Source: Shewanella sp. HN-41 (lineage in GTDB: Bacteria > Pseudomonadota > Gammaproteobacteria > Enterobacterales > Shewanellaceae). From it: 64,000 nucleotides of DNA. The position numbers and the translations under genes are program-made. The notes under the pieces were generated by a model that saw only the letters and a program-made list of their open reading frames with translations, searched no databases and was not told the origin of the DNA. The stretch covers positions 434,001 to 498,000 of the forward strand of contig NZ_AFOZ01000014.1 of NCBI RefSeq assembly GCF_000217915.1. The letters run 5' to 3'. This document shows, piece after piece, positions 7,677 through 15,817 of this stretch (its first letter is position 1; each line of letters begins with the position of its first letter).

Positions 7677-9215
7677 ATGATTATATTGGGATTTATTGGG
7701 GTAGCACTGTTTATCGTCTTGATCGGCGTGCTTTACATTTTGTTAGAAAAATATCGTTCTTTGCGAGAACAACAGCGATTTCTAGCACAACTTTGCCCAC
7801 AGCTTGACCAACAAAAGGTTGAACGTCAGCCCCTGAATATCCCCATAGTCCCACAGGAGTTTGCCCCTCTTTATTACTCTTTAAACGAGATGTTAGCCGC
7901 CTTGCCCGCGGGAACGGGTAAGGATAAATTGACGGGACTGAGCAACCGTCTCGGGCTGAAACGCACCTTAGCCTCAATGATGCCGCTTACCCAAGGTACT
8001 ATGGTGTTGCTCGACATCTATCGGTTTCGCTATGTAAATGATCTTTTCGGCTTCGTGTTTGGAGATATCTTGCTCAAGCAGTTTGCCGAGCGGTTAACTA
8101 GCCTCAGTGTAGCCCCTAGACTCATTGCGCGTTTAAATGGCGATGAATTTTTTCTGTACTATGAGCAGAGCCTATCTGAGGCGCAATTACTGCACCTACG
8201 CGGCCGGCTACAAGTGCCCTTTAGGATTAAAGATACGCCTGTGAGTGTGCGGGTCCAGGTGGGGTGCGTACAGCTAGAACAGCACCATGCTGATGCCAGC
8301 AATATGCTACGCAGACTCGATCTTGCCCTTAACAAAGCGCGCGTGACACGCAGTGCCATTGCCTATTACAGTGAGAATGATGATATTAGGCAACTGCGGG
8401 AGCTGCAGATTATTGACAGCTTACCCAAAGGCTTACAGCGTAATCACTTGTATATGGTGTACCAGCCTAAGCAGGATGTAAAAACGGGGCAGTGCACCCA
8501 AGTAGAAGCGTTAATACGTTGGGAGCATGAAACCTTGGGGTCCATTTCCCCTGGGGAGTTTATTCCCTTGGCGGAATACGCAGGGATGATTGATTTAGTG
8601 AGTCGCTGGGCGCTGGAGCAGGTTTTCGCCCAGCAGGTAAAATGGCGGGCCATGGGGATGAAACTTTGCGTGGCAGTCAATCTATCGACTCGGGATCTTG
8701 ACAGTGAAACCTTGCCCCAGGAGCTGGCGGCGCGTCTTGCCCATTATCAGTTGCCACCAGAATGTTTAATGATCGAAATCACTGAAAGTACCTTGATGGC
8801 AGATCTCAATAAGGCTGTTGAAACCTTAGCGAAAATTCGCAAATTGGGGATAAAACTCGCTATTGATGACTTTGGTACAGGCCATTCGTCCCTCGCTTAT
8901 TTAAAGCATTTACCCGCCAATGAAGTCAAAATCGATAAGGCTTTTTTAAGGGATCTCGAGCAGAATAAATCGGCTGCATACATTCTCGAGGCTAGTATCA
9001 ACATAGCGAAAAAGCTCGGCTACAATGTGACTGTCGAAGGTGTTGAAACCCCTGAAATACGTGAAATTTTAGTGGCAATGGGTGCCGATACACTGCAGGG
9101 CATACATTATGCTAAGCCCATGAGGGCCGCTGAATTGGAAATGAACTGGGCACAGTTACAACCCGTTTTTAGGGATACGCAGATACTTACTCATCCAGTG
9201 CAAATCCGCGACTAA
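7677..9215 (+). CDS. Membrane-anchored GGDEF-EAL protein (c-di-GMP turnover)
   Basis: A 512-residue protein: one N-terminal membrane segment (residues 1-22), a short coiled linker, GGDEF domain (about 80-220) and EAL domain (about 245-490). The GGDEF signature reads NGDEF (ARLNGDEFFL), so the first glycine is replaced and cyclase activity is doubtful. The EAL domain looks intact: EALIRW, EITES, IDDFGTGHSSL, KIDK and EGVET are present. It is therefore most likely a c-di-GMP phosphodiesterase, perhaps with the GGDEF half as a GTP-sensing domain. It follows the HDOD gene. Its last 29 bases overlap the convergent thioesterase gene. Confidence 0.9.
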   Translation: MIILGFIGVALFIVLIGVLYILLEKYRSLREQQRFLAQLCPQLDQQKVERQPLNIPIVPQEFAPLYYSLNEMLAALPAGTGKDKLTGLSNRLGLKRTLASMMPLTQGTMVLLDIYRFRYVNDLFGFVFGDILLKQFAERLTSLSVAPRLIARLNGDEFFLYYEQSLSEAQLLHLRGRLQVPFRIKDTPVSVRVQVGCVQLEQHHADASNMLRRLDLALNKARVTRSAIAYYSENDDIRQLRELQIIDSLPKGLQRNHLYMVYQPKQDVKTGQCTQVEALIRWEHETLGSISPGEFIPLAEYAGMIDLVSRWALEQVFAQQVKWRAMGMKLCVAVNLSTRDLDSETLPQELAARLAHYQLPPECLMIEITESTLMADLNKAVETLAKIRKLGIKLAIDDFGTGHSSLAYLKHLPANEVKIDKAFLRDLEQNKSAAYILEASINIAKKLGYNVTVEGVETPEIREILVAMGADTLQGIHYAKPMRAAELEMNWAQLQPVFRDTQILTHPVQIRD

Positions 9216-9612
9216 GGGCGGCAATTAAATCCGCTGGCATTGGGGCTAGCTGGCGGGCTTGATTCATGCACACCATTTCAATTGTGGCCGTGACGGCAGG
9301 TTTTTTGCCGTTAGGGCGCCAAATTTCCTGTTGCCATACGGTGCGATACTTACTCTCAAAATAAAACCGGGTTCGCACATCGATAATATCGGCAAACTCT
9401 ACCCCTTCATGGCACAGCATATCGCTACGATACACTGCAAAACCTAATTGCTGTTGTTGCCATAGTGCACTTAAACGCTCGGCACCAATCACATGCTCGC
9501 GGGCGCGCTCGAAGTATTTCAAAAAATTGGGGTGATACACCACACCTGAGAAATCCGTATCTTCATAGTAAATTTGCACAGGGAAAGAATAACTCGGGCT
9601 AAATTGTGGCAT
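9187..9612 (-). CDS. YbgC/4-hydroxybenzoyl-CoA-type hotdog acyl-CoA thioesterase
   Basis: A 141-residue single hotdog-fold protein. The motif YYEDTDFSGVVYHPNFLKYF near the N-terminus carries the catalytic Asp and the helix of the 4HBT/YbgC family. Such enzymes hydrolyse acyl-CoA thioesters, usually short-chain. It is not placed next to tol-pal genes as classical ybgC is, so it is a paralogue of that family rather than YbgC itself. The 3' end overlaps the GGDEF-EAL gene by 29 bases on the opposite strand. Confidence 0.85.
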   Translation of the reverse strand: MPQFSPSYSFPVQIYYEDTDFSGVVYHPNFLKYFERAREHVIGAERLSALWQQQQLGFAVYRSDMLCHEGVEFADIIDVRTRFYFESKYRTVWQQEIWRPNGKKPAVTATIEMVCMNQARQLAPMPADLIAALSRGFALDE

Positions 9613-9734
9613 GGTGTGTTCGATATGGAGTAGTTTTGTTTGAGCGCAGTCTAGCGGTTTATGGGGCTAAACAAAACCCGATATATAGGCTAAATCCTGC
9701 TGTTAGGGTTGAAATTGCATCGACAGCACAGAGT

Positions 9735-9771
9735 AAAAAGCCATATTCGCCGAAACGAATATGGCTTTTTT
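9735..9771. terminator. Rho-independent terminator downstream of purA
   Basis: AAAAAGCCATATTCG, a short loop, and CGAATATGGCTTTTTT form a 12-bp stem flanked by A and T runs. It lies just past the 3' end of purA on the minus strand. Confidence 0.85.
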
Positions 9772-9803
9772 GTAGGGTAATCGGTGGCTTAAGCGAGTAT
9801 AGC

Positions 9804-11060
9804 TTAGCGAATGATCATCTGATCGCGCTCAGGACCCACAGACACCATGCTGACGCGCACACCCATTAAGGCTTCGATGCGTTCAACATATTGCTGCGCA
9901 GCCTTTGGCAGGCTTTCAAAGGTGCGACAAGTGGTGATGTCTTCGCTCCAGCTTGGCATTTGCTCATACACTGGGCTCAGCGCGGCCGTTTGTGGCCAAA
10001 TGGGGTTCTCTGTGTGCTCGCCTTCGTAGGCGACGCAAATCTTGAGATCTTTCATGCCAGTTAAGCAATCAATCTTAGTCAGCGCGATTTCAGTTGCCGC
10101 TTGTAGCTCAACACCATTGCGAGTTGCTACTGCATCGAAGTAACCCATGTCACGTGGGCGACCCGTAGTTGCACCAAACTCGTTGGCGTTTTCACGGAAG
10201 GCATCTTGTTCTTCCATCGCGGTGACTAAAGTGCCAGTCCCTACAGATGAGCTAAAGGCTTTAGCTACCGCAATCACCCGCTCTGGGCGCAGAGCGGGTA
10301 AACCACTACCTAGACCTGCGAAAGCTGCCGTCACGTTAGAAGAAGTAGTGTAAGGATACTCACCGTAAATTAAGTCGCGACCCGCGCCTAATTGCGCTTC
10401 AAACAGCAGGTTAGCATCTTGTTTTTGCAATGTTTTTAATGGCTCAGTCACATTGCAAATAAACGGACGCCAAGGCGCAGTCACATCCAATAACCACTGA
10501 GTCATTTCGGCGGCAGTTTGGCTAAAGTCACAGCTTGGGTACAGTGCTTTTAACTGGGGTAATTTCCAGTCGAGCATAAATTGAATGCGTTCTTGCAGCA
10601 CTTCGGGTTGGTTTAACCAGCCGACTAAGATGCCCTTTTTCATCACGCGATCGCCATAGGCTGGTGCAATCCCTTGACGGGTTGAACCATAGGCCAGATC
10701 GCCTAAACGCTGTTCTTCTAAGGTATCTTCCAGTGCGTGAATAGGTAAGCACAGGGTGGCGCGGTCAGAAATGCACAGTTTAACTTCAATGCCAGCTGCT
10801 TCGACTTCAGCGATTTCAACGCTGAGTTTTTCTGGGCTGATCACCATGCCAGGGCCCAAAACTGCAATGCAGTTAGGATTGAAAATGCCACTCGGTAATT
10901 GATGTAATTTAAAGGTGCCATAGTCGTTGACTACGGTATGGCCAGCGTTGTTACCGCCTTGAAAGCGAATACTGGCAGCGGCATCTGCGGCTAAATAATC
11001 TACGATGCGGCCTTTGCCTTCATCACCCCAATTTGCACCCACAACCACGATAGACGGCAT
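9804..11060 (-). CDS. purA: Adenylosuccinate synthetase, divergent paralogue
   Basis: A 418-residue PurA-family enzyme (IMP + aspartate + GTP to adenylosuccinate). The P-loop WGDEGKG with Asp13 and Lys16, and NNAGHT with Asn38 and His41, match the catalytic residues of E. coli PurA; NEFGATTGRPRDMGYFD matches the base/aspartate-binding region. It differs from the usual enzyme: GANWGDEGKGR instead of GTQWGDEGKGK, and STRQGIAPAYGDRV instead of TTGRGIGPAYEDKV. This suggests a second, specialised copy, with the housekeeping gene elsewhere. The start has GGAG upstream. A LysR gene is divergent and may control it. Confidence 0.88.
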   Translation of the reverse strand: MPSIVVVGANWGDEGKGRIVDYLAADAAASIRFQGGNNAGHTVVNDYGTFKLHQLPSGIFNPNCIAVLGPGMVISPEKLSVEIAEVEAAGIEVKLCISDRATLCLPIHALEDTLEEQRLGDLAYGSTRQGIAPAYGDRVMKKGILVGWLNQPEVLQERIQFMLDWKLPQLKALYPSCDFSQTAAEMTQWLLDVTAPWRPFICNVTEPLKTLQKQDANLLFEAQLGAGRDLIYGEYPYTTSSNVTAAFAGLGSGLPALRPERVIAVAKAFSSSVGTGTLVTAMEEQDAFRENANEFGATTGRPRDMGYFDAVATRNGVELQAATEIALTKIDCLTGMKDLKICVAYEGEHTENPIWPQTAALSPVYEQMPSWSEDITTCRTFESLPKAAQQYVERIEALMGVRVSMVSVGPERDQMIIR

Positions 11061-11201
11061 AACATCATCTCCACATTGATTAAGCGGTTATGCTAGACCT
11101 CCAATATAAATAAGAGAAATTAATTATAGTTATCGTGCTGATAAGAATTTCATATATCATTATCCCATGATTAATACATTTTCATTGTCTTAGGGTGCAC
11201 T

Positions 11202-12095
11202 ATGCTCGATCTTCATTGGTTAAAAACCTTTGTCGTCCTCGCTGAACATAAACATTTTGGTAAGGCTGCGGCGGCATTACATATGACACAGCCGAATGTG
11301 AGCTTACACATTAAGCAGTTAGAGCAAACGACTCGGGTGAAGTTGATTGAACGTAATCCCTTTCGATTGACGCAGGCGGGATTTCGTCTGTTAGAGAGCA
11401 GCCAAAGGACCCTGATGGAATTGCAAATTTGCCAGGCGGATCTGAATGCTATTAACGATCTTAGCCAAGGCACTCTCACCATTGCCGCGAGTGATATTAT
11501 TTCACGGTTACTGTTGATCCAACCGTTTCAGCTATTTAAGGCGGAGTTTCCGGGAATTGACTTTTCACTGCTCAATACGACTTCCTCGCAGGCCTCGGAG
11601 TTAGTGACCAATGCCGAAGCCGATTTAGGCTTTGTGATCGCGCAAAAGGAGAGTCAACCGCTGCATTTTACTGAGTTACAACAAATTAAATGGTGTGCCC
11701 TTGGGGACAATTTTGAGCTTTGGCAACAGGCTAAATTGTCAGCAGATACACCACTTGCCGAGCAACCGACATTGATTTTACTCGGCCATGATACCCGTAC
11801 CCGTGAGTTATTGGATCCTGCACTCCCATCCTTAAACCTGCCCAGTTACAGGATCATGGAAGTGGGCAGTGTTGATGCGCAAATTGATTGGGCTGAAGCC
11901 GGATTTGGGGTGGCGATTGTGCCCGAGTTTTCGATTTACACTAAGGCTAACTTGACGACTAAGGTGACGCCTCTGCCGCAATTTCCAAGCACGAGTTTAG
12001 GCTATATAGTGCGGCAAAACCAAATCCTTTCTAAGGCAATAAAACAGCTTTTATACTGGGTAAATCAAGAGATTATCCGTTCTCAACAGTCTTAA
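11202..12095 (+). CDS. LysR family transcriptional regulator next to purA
   Basis: A 297-residue LysR regulator: winged helix at residues 1-60 (FVVLAEHKHFGKAAAALHMT then QPNVSLHIKQLEQ) and a periplasmic-binding-like effector domain from about 90. It is divergent from the purA paralogue with 141 bases between them, the usual arrangement for a LysR regulator and its target. The inducer is not predictable from the sequence. Confidence 0.88.
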   Translation: MLDLHWLKTFVVLAEHKHFGKAAAALHMTQPNVSLHIKQLEQTTRVKLIERNPFRLTQAGFRLLESSQRTLMELQICQADLNAINDLSQGTLTIAASDIISRLLLIQPFQLFKAEFPGIDFSLLNTTSSQASELVTNAEADLGFVIAQKESQPLHFTELQQIKWCALGDNFELWQQAKLSADTPLAEQPTLILLGHDTRTRELLDPALPSLNLPSYRIMEVGSVDAQIDWAEAGFGVAIVPEFSIYTKANLTTKVTPLPQFPSTSLGYIVRQNQILSKAIKQLLYWVNQEIIRSQQS

Positions 12096-12133
12096 ATGTC
12101 TTATACCAATACATTAAATATCTAATCAGTTCA

Positions 12134-12958
12134 TTAGTGCTCAGCGGCGAAGAGTTTTTGGTATTGTCCATCACTTTTAAGTTGTGATAATCCTTTATCC
12201 AGTGCCTGAGCGAGCAAAACAGCCTTGGGATTTGTCTTGGAAAATGCGAGGTAAATATGGCTACTATGATTACTAAATGCGGGAATTACCACATCGCTCA
12301 CCCCCATCTTCTGTACATTTTCTTTGGCGACGAGGTCGAACATTAATGCGGTATCTATACGTCCTATCAGCAATAAATTGATTAACTGCTGTTGTGTGGC
12401 GACTTGTACTAGGTTCAGTTGTCTTTGTTTGACTAATAGGGGAAATTCATCACCATACTCGTAGCTTTTTATCACCCCAACTATGGTGCCCTTAGGCAGG
12501 TCCCATTTATTATCAGCTTTTATAGCGTGTTCTTTCTTATAGTAAAAAGAGGCTGTCGCAATAAATAATGGCGTCGTACCAAACACAAATCGCTGCTCAG
12601 TACTCACCTCGCGTGTCACATTGAATACACCGTCTACTGCGCCTTTTTCCGCCATCATTAATGCTCTGGAATAGGGTACGACGAGGCTATTGACTTCGAT
12701 ATTGGACTGCTTAAATGCGGCAGCAATTAAGCGATGGGAAATACCTTGCCCGAACTGATTTGCAAAGGGAGGCCAGCTGTCTTCTGCGGCTAAGGTAATA
12801 CTCTGTGATGCGGCTTGTGTGGGGTTAGCTTGGCTTTCTTGGGCGAAGGAGAAGTTGTCAGCGGTAGAGAGTAAAAGCAAGAAAGCAGCAGATAACAATG
12901 CCAGCGGGAGGGCCATCACTCGCTGAAATTCATTCCTTGTCGGGCTGCAAACACGCAT
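12134..12958 (-). CDS. Periplasmic solute-binding (SBP_bac_3) protein
   Basis: A 274-residue protein with an N-terminal signal peptide (hydrophobic stretch at about residues 16-32, cleavage likely near SFAQES). The mature part has the SBP family 3 fold: DSWPPFAN at the start, VPYSRALMMAEKGAVDGVFN, and GTIVGVIKSYEYGDEFPLL. Such proteins in Shewanella often lack a neighbouring ABC transporter, as here, and may be orphan binding or sensing proteins. The start at 12958 has GGAAG four bases away. Confidence 0.82.
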   Translation of the reverse strand: MRVCSPTRNEFQRVMALPLALLSAAFLLLLSTADNFSFAQESQANPTQAASQSITLAAEDSWPPFANQFGQGISHRLIAAAFKQSNIEVNSLVVPYSRALMMAEKGAVDGVFNVTREVSTEQRFVFGTTPLFIATASFYYKKEHAIKADNKWDLPKGTIVGVIKSYEYGDEFPLLVKQRQLNLVQVATQQQLINLLLIGRIDTALMFDLVAKENVQKMGVSDVVIPAFSNHSSHIYLAFSKTNPKAVLLAQALDKGLSQLKSDGQYQKLFAAEH

Positions 12959-13164
12959 CTTACTTCCATATCATCCTATTCCTAATGGAAATTTATATCA
13001 TAACTGCCTGTTGCGAACCTAATCATTTTACGATTTGTGGCGTGGCTTAGATTGTTTATTGCAAAATAATTTAGACACATAAAACTGTGATCTTAGGTTG
13101 TGACTTTTTGTTTTTTAATTATTAGAATAATCTGATTGAAAAAAAACTAATGGAGCAATATTCA

Positions 13165-13599
13165 ATGGCTGAAAAAGTTGTCGAAGTCACCACCCATATG
13201 GCAAGTGGTTGGAAAGTCACTGCGCAGGTTCGAGAGCATCTTTTAGTGATAGATCAACCTAGTGCCACTAACGAAGGGGCGAATCCTTTGGAGACATTCC
13301 TATTTTCACTGGGTGGCTGTATTTCTGCCATTGCGAAAATGGTCGCAAGGGAACGTCATATTGAGCTACGCCAGTTTGACGTGCATGTCCGTGCCGTGAT
13401 GAATTCCGCTGGGTTATTGGGTCAGCCCTCAGAAGATCCCGTCGGCTTTAAGCACATTGCCCTAAATGCCAGTATTGATGCCGACCTTACAGAGGAGCAG
13501 AAGCGTGAATTTTTAGATACTGTGTGTAATCGTTGTCCAGTACATGACAATCTTTTACAACCTACACTTGTGACCCATAGGGTTAATGGTCACGATTAA
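13165..13599 (+). CDS. OsmC/Ohr family protein
   Basis: A 144-residue OsmC-family protein. The two redox cysteines are visible in SLGGCISAIAKM (first) and CNRCPVHDNL (second). Family members reduce organic hydroperoxides or are of the YhfA type; the spacing and CPVH motif resemble the latter general OsmC group. The start at 13165 has GGAG upstream, preferred over the ATG at 13150, which has none. It stands alone between an SBP gene and a TetR gene. Confidence 0.87.
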   Translation: MAEKVVEVTTHMASGWKVTAQVREHLLVIDQPSATNEGANPLETFLFSLGGCISAIAKMVARERHIELRQFDVHVRAVMNSAGLLGQPSEDPVGFKHIALNASIDADLTEEQKREFLDTVCNRCPVHDNLLQPTLVTHRVNGHD

Positions 13600-13620
13600 T
13601 GGTGAGTTTTCCCCAAAATT

Positions 13621-13648
13621 CCCCTGTTAGGTCATGACCTAACAGGGG
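13621..13648. terminator. Perfect 28-bp palindrome between osmC-like and tetR genes
   Basis: CCCCTGTTAGGTCA is followed directly by its exact reverse complement, making a 14-bp stem with no spacer. It lies 20 bases past the 3' end of the minus-strand tetR gene and is followed on that strand by AATTTT, so it may end tetR transcription and the convergent OsmC gene. Confidence 0.6.
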
Positions 13649-13667
13649 ACTCAACTAAGCGGATACA

Positions 13668-14285
13668 TTAGCGGTTACTTTTGGGAAAACTCGCTAAAAC
13701 AAGCTCAGCCACTTGAAGCAATTCCTCCGAACTGATCCCATTCGTCGCTTGAATGGCCATGCCTTGCAAGACAGTGCCAATATAACGGGCGAGCAATAGG
13801 GGGTCGGCTGTGTCGGGTAAATCACCTTCGTCTTTGGCTCTTTGTAGTCTCTCACACAGGGCCAGCTCTCCGTCCCGACGGCGATTAATCAAGGTTTCTT
13901 TAATAGCCTCCCCCGCTTCACTACAGGCAAGAGCCCCTTGGACAATCAAACAGCCTTGCGGATGACTATCATCGGCAAGTGAGCTGGCGGCGCCTAAGAG
14001 CATGGACTCTACGACTTGATAGGCGGTTTTTTGTTCGAGTGCGGGGTAGAAAAATGCACAGGGGCGCTGCTCATATAATTCTATCGCTTTGAGAAATAAC
14101 TGTTCTTTATTACCGAAGGCGGCATAGAGGCTAGGCTTATTAATGCCCATTGCTTGGGTGAGATCGGTTAATGACGTGCCTTCAAAACCTTTGCGCCAGA
14201 AGACTTCTAAGGCTTTGGCCAATGCATCATTAGTGTCGAAGGCACGCGGGCGACCTACGCAGGGCATCTGGGTGGCGGTTGACAT
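13668..14285 (-). CDS. TetR/AcrR family repressor of the adjacent RND efflux operon
   Basis: A 205-residue TetR-family protein with an N-terminal helix-turn-helix (GTSLTDLTQAMGINKPSLYA then AFGNKEQLF) and a C-terminal ligand domain. The start at 14285 has AGGAG seven bases upstream. It is divergent from the RND adaptor gene, and the region between carries three copies of a TACC-N4-GGTA-like operator across the promoter, plus a separate inverted repeat close to its own start. It very likely represses the pump and perhaps itself. Confidence 0.88.
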   Translation of the reverse strand: MSTATQMPCVGRPRAFDTNDALAKALEVFWRKGFEGTSLTDLTQAMGINKPSLYAAFGNKEQLFLKAIELYEQRPCAFFYPALEQKTAYQVVESMLLGAASSLADDSHPQGCLIVQGALACSEAGEAIKETLINRRRDGELALCERLQRAKDEGDLPDTADPLLLARYIGTVLQGMAIQATNGISSEELLQVAELVLASFPKSNR

Positions 14286-14321
14286 CAATAGACTCCTCAA
14301 TTCTCAATTGCCCCTAGGATA

Positions 14322-14342
14322 GACATGGGTTTAGTCCATGTC
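14322..14342. promoter_or_regulatory. Inverted repeat upstream of tetR (candidate operator)
   Basis: GACATGG, a 7-base spacer and CCATGTC form a perfect repeat 37 bases upstream of the tetR start. It is unlike the TACC/GGTA sites near the pump promoter, so a second regulator may bind here. Confidence 0.4.
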
Positions 14343-14435
14343 CAGCCACACTTGCTGACGGGCGTTAGGGCGGGTGAGTGATCATCAATCCTTTCTCCCA
14401 CAATCCTCCAATGAAAAACACGCCTTTAAGATTTA

Positions 14436-14447
14436 TACCGACTGGTA
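14436..14447. promoter_or_regulatory. Operator-like site 1 (TACCGACTGGTA)
   Basis: Twelve-base interrupted palindrome just upstream of the -35 box of the RND operon. Its exact reverse complement occurs at site 3 (14509-14520), and a looser copy at 14485. Probable TetR-family binding site. Confidence 0.6.
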
Positions 14448-14457
14448 CATAAATTTG

Positions 14458-14485
14458 TTGACAGAGTCATTTTACGCTATATATT
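14458..14485 (+). promoter_or_regulatory. Sigma-70 promoter of the RND efflux operon
   Basis: TTGACA (14458-14463) and TATATT (14480-14485) separated by 16 bases. It lies between operator-like sites 1 and 3, with site 2 starting on the last base of the -10 box. Confidence 0.65.
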
Positions 14486-14496
14486 ACCGTTCAGTA
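14485..14496. promoter_or_regulatory. Operator-like site 2 (TACCGTTCAGTA)
   Basis: Degenerate copy of the 14436 site that begins at the end of the -10 box, so binding here would block transcription start. Confidence 0.4.
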
Positions 14497-14508
14497 CAGA
14501 ACATTTTT

Positions 14509-14520
14509 TACCAGTCGGTA
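14509..14520. promoter_or_regulatory. Operator-like site 3 (TACCAGTCGGTA)
   Basis: Exact reverse complement of site 1, in the untranslated leader 46 bases before the adaptor start codon. Probable TetR-family binding site. Confidence 0.6.
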
Positions 14521-14565
14521 TTTATTGGCGCTGCACAAAATGCCCACCACTTTGAGGATAGGAAT

Positions 14566-15804
14566 ATGATGAGTCACAACCCCTTACGAACAATGATGTT
14601 AACGGCCATTGCTGCTGTCGTCCTTTCTGCTTGTGGTGAGCAAACAGCGCAGCAGGGGCCTGCGCCGAGTGCGCCCAAGGTGGATGTCGCCCAAGTATTG
14701 CACGAGCGAGTCACCGAATGGGATGAGTTTACCGGTCGTTTACAGGCGCCCGAAAGTGTGGTCTTAGTCCCACGGGTTTCGGGTTATATCGAGTCTGTGG
14801 ATTTTAAAGAAGGCGCCTTAGTCAAAAAAGGCGATGTGCTATTTCGCATTGATGCGAGCGTATTTGAAGCTGAAGTGGCCCGGTTAAAAGCAGATCTTGC
14901 TAGCGCGCTCTCTGCTGAGCAACTGGCCACTAATGACCTCGAACGTGCCCGTAAACTCTTTGCCCAAAAAGCGGTGTCCGCAGAGTTACTCGACACCCGT
15001 GAGTCGAATAAACGTCAAACGACAGCGGCAGTGGCTTCGGTAAAAGCGGCATTGCTGCGGGCCGAACTCGATTTAGATTATACCCAAGTGCGGGCTCCGA
15101 TTGATGGCCGCGTGTCCTACGCCAATGTCACTGCGGGTAACTATGTCACCGCCGGACAGAGTGTACTGACCAGCTTAGTCTCTACCGCCAGCATGTATGC
15201 CTATTTTGATGTGGATGAGCAAACTTACCTTAAATACGTGAAGTTAACCGCACAGAAAAAACGTAACGATCCCCGCGCTGGTGATAACCCTGTCTACATG
15301 GCCTTAGCCAATGAGCGTGATTACCAGCGTGTTGGTATGGTCGACTTTGTTGATAATGCGATGGATAAGCAAACTGGCACCATTCGCGTAAGGGCCTCTT
15401 TTAACAATGAAGACAATAGCTTATTACCAGGATTATTTGCCCGCCTTCGTACCGCAGGGAGCGGTGCCTATGAAAGCATCTTGATCGACGATAAAGCCGT
15501 TGGCACAGATCTGAATAATAAGTTTGTGTTAGTGGTCGGTGCCGATGGTCTAGTCGAATATCGTGGCGTGACCTTAGGTGAGAAAGTTCAAGGGCTTCGT
15601 ATCGTGACTCAAGGTTTAGAGGCCGAAGATAAGATCGTGGTTAATGGTATGCAGCGCGTACGCCCTAAGATGCAAATTGAGCCGCACATGGTGGACATGG
15701 TTGACAGCGACAAGCTCGAAGCAATACGTCAAGCCCAGTTCATGCTCGATAAAAACCAAGATACTTTGACGGCGCAAGCGGTCGAAACGGCTAGCCGCGG
15801 TTAA
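14566..15804 (+). CDS. RND efflux periplasmic adaptor lipoprotein (MexE/AcrA type)
   Basis: A 412-residue membrane fusion protein. The start at 14566 is set by AGGAAT just upstream and by the lipoprotein signal that follows (lipobox LSAC at about residues 20-23); the longer open frame from 14374 covers the promoter and operators. Barrel-sandwich (VLVPRVSGYIESVDFKEGAL, then LDYTQVRAPIDGRVSYANV) and alpha-hairpin regions (about 105-170) are clear. It links the inner-membrane pump to an outer-membrane TolC-like channel, which is not encoded here. The pump gene follows after 13 bases. Confidence 0.92.
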   Translation: MMSHNPLRTMMLTAIAAVVLSACGEQTAQQGPAPSAPKVDVAQVLHERVTEWDEFTGRLQAPESVVLVPRVSGYIESVDFKEGALVKKGDVLFRIDASVFEAEVARLKADLASALSAEQLATNDLERARKLFAQKAVSAELLDTRESNKRQTTAAVASVKAALLRAELDLDYTQVRAPIDGRVSYANVTAGNYVTAGQSVLTSLVSTASMYAYFDVDEQTYLKYVKLTAQKKRNDPRAGDNPVYMALANERDYQRVGMVDFVDNAMDKQTGTIRVRASFNNEDNSLLPGLFARLRTAGSGAYESILIDDKAVGTDLNNKFVLVVGADGLVEYRGVTLGEKVQGLRIVTQGLEAEDKIVVNGMQRVRPKMQIEPHMVDMVDSDKLEAIRQAQFMLDKNQDTLTAQAVETASRG

Positions 15805-15817
15805 GGAATAAAACACT

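Noticed and set aside
14374-14565. GTG start giving a longer RND adaptor (476 residues)
   Set aside because: The extra 64 codons cover the promoter and operator-like sites; the lipoprotein signal and RBS point to 14566.
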